Shown: piece after piece, positions 62,708 through 64,000 of the stretch
How positions within the stretch are numbered: the first letter of the stretch is position 1
Layout of the letters: every line of letters starts with the position of its first letter
Source: Lentzea alba
GTDB taxonomy: Bacteria > Actinomycetota > Actinomycetes > Mycobacteriales > Pseudonocardiaceae
NCBI RefSeq assembly: GCF_011067745.1
Contig: NZ_JAAMPJ010000009.1
Span: 248,001 to 312,000 of the forward strand
DNA length: 64,000 nt
Direction of reading: 5' to 3'
Notes under the pieces: model-generated
What the model was told of the DNA's origin: nothing
Databases searched by the model: none
What the model saw: the letters and a program-made list of their open reading frames with translations, nothing else
Translations under genes and position numbers: made by a program

Positions 62708-62821
62708 ATGCGAATCGTGGTGGAGACGTCGTTGTTGTCCGCTCGGGTCATCGAGGTGCTGCTGGTCCTGCTGACCGCCACCGTGTGCGGAGTGCGCCGC
62801 CGCAAACCTCCTCCGCGATGA
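62708..62821 (+). CDS. Possible small membrane peptide (37 residues)
   Basis: ATG 62708 is preceded by AGGGGAAG at 5 nt. The frame encodes a short head, one hydrophobic segment (VIEVLLVLLTATVCGV) and a basic tail (RRRKPPPR), ending TGA 62819-62821, 10 bp before the convergent Lnt-like stop. Good ribosome-binding site, a single membrane span and positive-inside tail suggest a real small protein. No homology is recognised. Confidence 0.4.
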   Translation: MRIVVETSLLSARVIEVLLVLLTATVCGVRRRKPPPR

Positions 62822-62831
62822 CGGCCGCGGA

Positions 62832-64000
62832 TCAGCGGTTCACCCGCTGGCGCCGCACCGCGACGACCACCGCCGCCACGGCGATCACCAGGCACAGCCA
62901 GGCGAACCAGTCGCCGAGGCGGGTGTACGCCGTGGCTCCGGGTCCCGCGGGCAGGCCGGCGACCACCGTCGTGAAGGTGTCCGGCCCGCCGGTGCGGGCC
63001 TCGGCCACGATCCGGCCCATCCCGTCGGACACCATCAGCACGCCCGTCCGGCCGGACCAGGCCACGCCGAACCCGTTCTCCACCCCGCGCAGCGACGCCA
63101 CTCTCGCGTGCTGCCAGCCGTTCGCCTTCTCGTCCGCGGCAGGGATCGCCATCGTGCGCGCACCGGCGGCCGCGTAGTCCCGGCTCGGGTTGGCGAGGTT
63201 GACCTCCCCGCAGATCTGCACGCCCGCACCCGCCGCGTGGACCAGTTCACCGGTCCCGCGGACGTACGCGTTCGGTGCGCCACCGTCCGCGGGGATGGCG
63301 AGCGCGGTGTTGAGCTTCGCTCCCCCGGACCGCCGCACGTAGCCGACCACGACGTCGGCACCCCGGTCGCGCGCGGCGCGGGTGAGCGGCGCGACCAACG
63401 ACGGCAGGCTCGCGTCGTCGACGCCGAACTCGCCCTCGGGCAGCACGACCAGCCGGACTCCCTCCGGCAACGTCGCGATCCGGTCCGCGTAGGCCTTGAC
63501 CAGTCGCTCGCCGTCCGCCGTCGCGACGTCCACCGCCCAATGCCCCTGGTTCGGCGCGATGAGCGCGACCTGGTGCGACGGCCCGGTCTCGCCCGCCAGC
63601 CGGACGACTCCGAAGCCCAGCACGCCGACGAGCACCACGCCCAGCGCCACCCCGATCCGCCACCGGGACACCGTCGAGCCGACCATCGCCGCGATGCCCG
63701 CGGGCACCAGCAGCAGCACGAACTCGATGCCCCAGAACCCGGTGACCGACGCGATCTGCAGCACCACCGGCACGTCGCCCATGCTGTTGGCCGGAGTGCC
63801 CATCACGCCGGTCGGGTTCGTCACCCCCACCAGGTACAGCACACCGGTCCACACGGCGGGCGCGCTCACCGTGGCCAGCAACGGCATGCCACGCACGACC
63901 AGGGCGCGGAAGAGCAACACCGCGGCAGTCAGCGTGGCCGCCGAGCCGGCGCTGATCCCCAGCGCCATCGGCAGCGGAACGTCGGTGGAGTGCAGGGAAT
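62832..64000 (-). CDS. Apolipoprotein N-acyltransferase-like protein, cut by right window edge
   Basis: The frame is open to base 64000, so the N-terminus is missing; about 389 residues are visible. N-terminal visible part: several membrane segments. Then comes a nitrilase-type domain with the expected triad region: LVVLPEGEFGVDD (Glu), a Lys-containing segment near RRSGGAKLNTA, and GVQICGEVNLANPSRDY (Cys). A last hydrophobic segment and basic tail follow (WLCLVIAVAAVVVAV). This is the Lnt layout for N-acylating lipoproteins in the membrane. The Glu follows PEG rather than the usual PE(S/T), and overall similarity seems modest, so a related amidase is possible. Confidence 0.8.
   Translation of the reverse strand, partial: SLHSTDVPLPMALGISAGSAATLTAAVLLFRALVVRGMPLLATVSAPAVWTGVLYLVGVTNPTGVMGTPANSMGDVPVVLQIASVTGFWGIEFVLLLVPAGIAAMVGSTVSRWRIGVALGVVLVGVLGFGVVRLAGETGPSHQVALIAPNQGHWAVDVATADGERLVKAYADRIATLPEGVRLVVLPEGEFGVDDASLPSLVAPLTRAARDRGADVVVGYVRRSGGAKLNTALAIPADGGAPNAYVRGTGELVHAAGAGVQICGEVNLANPSRDYAAAGARTMAIPAADEKANGWQHARVASLRGVENGFGVAWSGRTGVLMVSDGMGRIVAEARTGGPDTFTTVVAGLPAGPGATAYTRLGDWFAWLCLVIAVAAVVVAVRRQRVNR

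Overview
The window is high-GC actinobacterial DNA, probably from the Pseudonocardiales (Saccharothrix/Lentzea/Actinosynnema-like). The signs are dense 4-bp ATGA/GTGA gene overlaps, many GTG starts, several large LuxR-family (LAL) regulators, rare TTA codons, twin-arginine lipoproteins, and nine scattered copies of the 11-mer TCCACWGTGGA. No rRNA, tRNA, CRISPR array, IS element or phage gene was seen.

Most of the window (about 10.2-49.6 kb) is one biosynthetic gene cluster framed by regulators. Layout: (1) 1-5952, a minus-strand operon of three large regulators, the last cut by the left edge. (2) 6.1-10.1 kb, flanking genes: a DUF1906 protein, an M15-type peptidase relative, a SnoaL-like lipoprotein and a prenyl-synthase-like protein. 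(3) 35544 down to 10159, one minus-strand operon of 17 genes: free condensation domain, MbtH, two NRPSs (A-PCP-C-A-PCP and C-A-PCP-C-A-PCP-TE), MFS exporter, DAHP synthase, SbnA-like, ACP, KS, Cys-less KS, ketoreductase, second Cys-less KS, SbnB-like, carboxyltransferase, two dehydratases, hydrolase. (4) 35770-43778, a divergent plus-strand operon: 2-oxoglutarate oxygenase, then four genes matching the cyclohexanecarboxyl-CoA (CHC-CoA) cassette (EPSP synthase/acyl-CoA ligase fusion, acyl-CoA dehydrogenase, ChcA-type enoyl reductase, 2,4-dienoyl-CoA-reductase-like flavoprotein). (5) 43787-44077, three 51-bp palindromes at exact 120-bp spacing between convergent operons. (6) 44.1-50.3 kb, a second KS, a LAL regulator, an Asn-rich mini-ORF, a second 2-oxoglutarate oxygenase and a PAS-LuxR regulator. 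(7) 50.5-58.7 kb, a second triplet of large regulators, matching the left triplet in order. (8) 59.2-64 kb, methyltransferase, exported carbonic anhydrase, small hypotheticals and an Lnt-like protein cut by the right edge.

Inferred pathway: DAHP synthase raises shikimate flow. The CHC cassette turns shikimate into a cyclohexanecarboxyl starter. The discrete KS/KS-like/KR/DH/ACP set extends it as a highly reducing type II polyketide, giving an unsaturated omega-cyclohexyl acyl chain. The free C domain passes this chain to a four-module NRPS. The last adenylation domain has a diaminopropionate/diaminobutyrate-like code, fitting the SbnA/SbnB pair that makes L-2,3-diaminopropionate. The two AsnO/VioC-type oxygenases would beta-hydroxylate an amino acid. 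The product is predicted to be a cyclohexyl-capped lipotetrapeptide released by the TE domain; I do not recognise a known compound. Control appears layered: two LAL triplets, another LAL, a PAS-LuxR protein, TTA codons in one LAL and in the terminal hydrolase, and a paired inverted operator shared by two divergent promoters.
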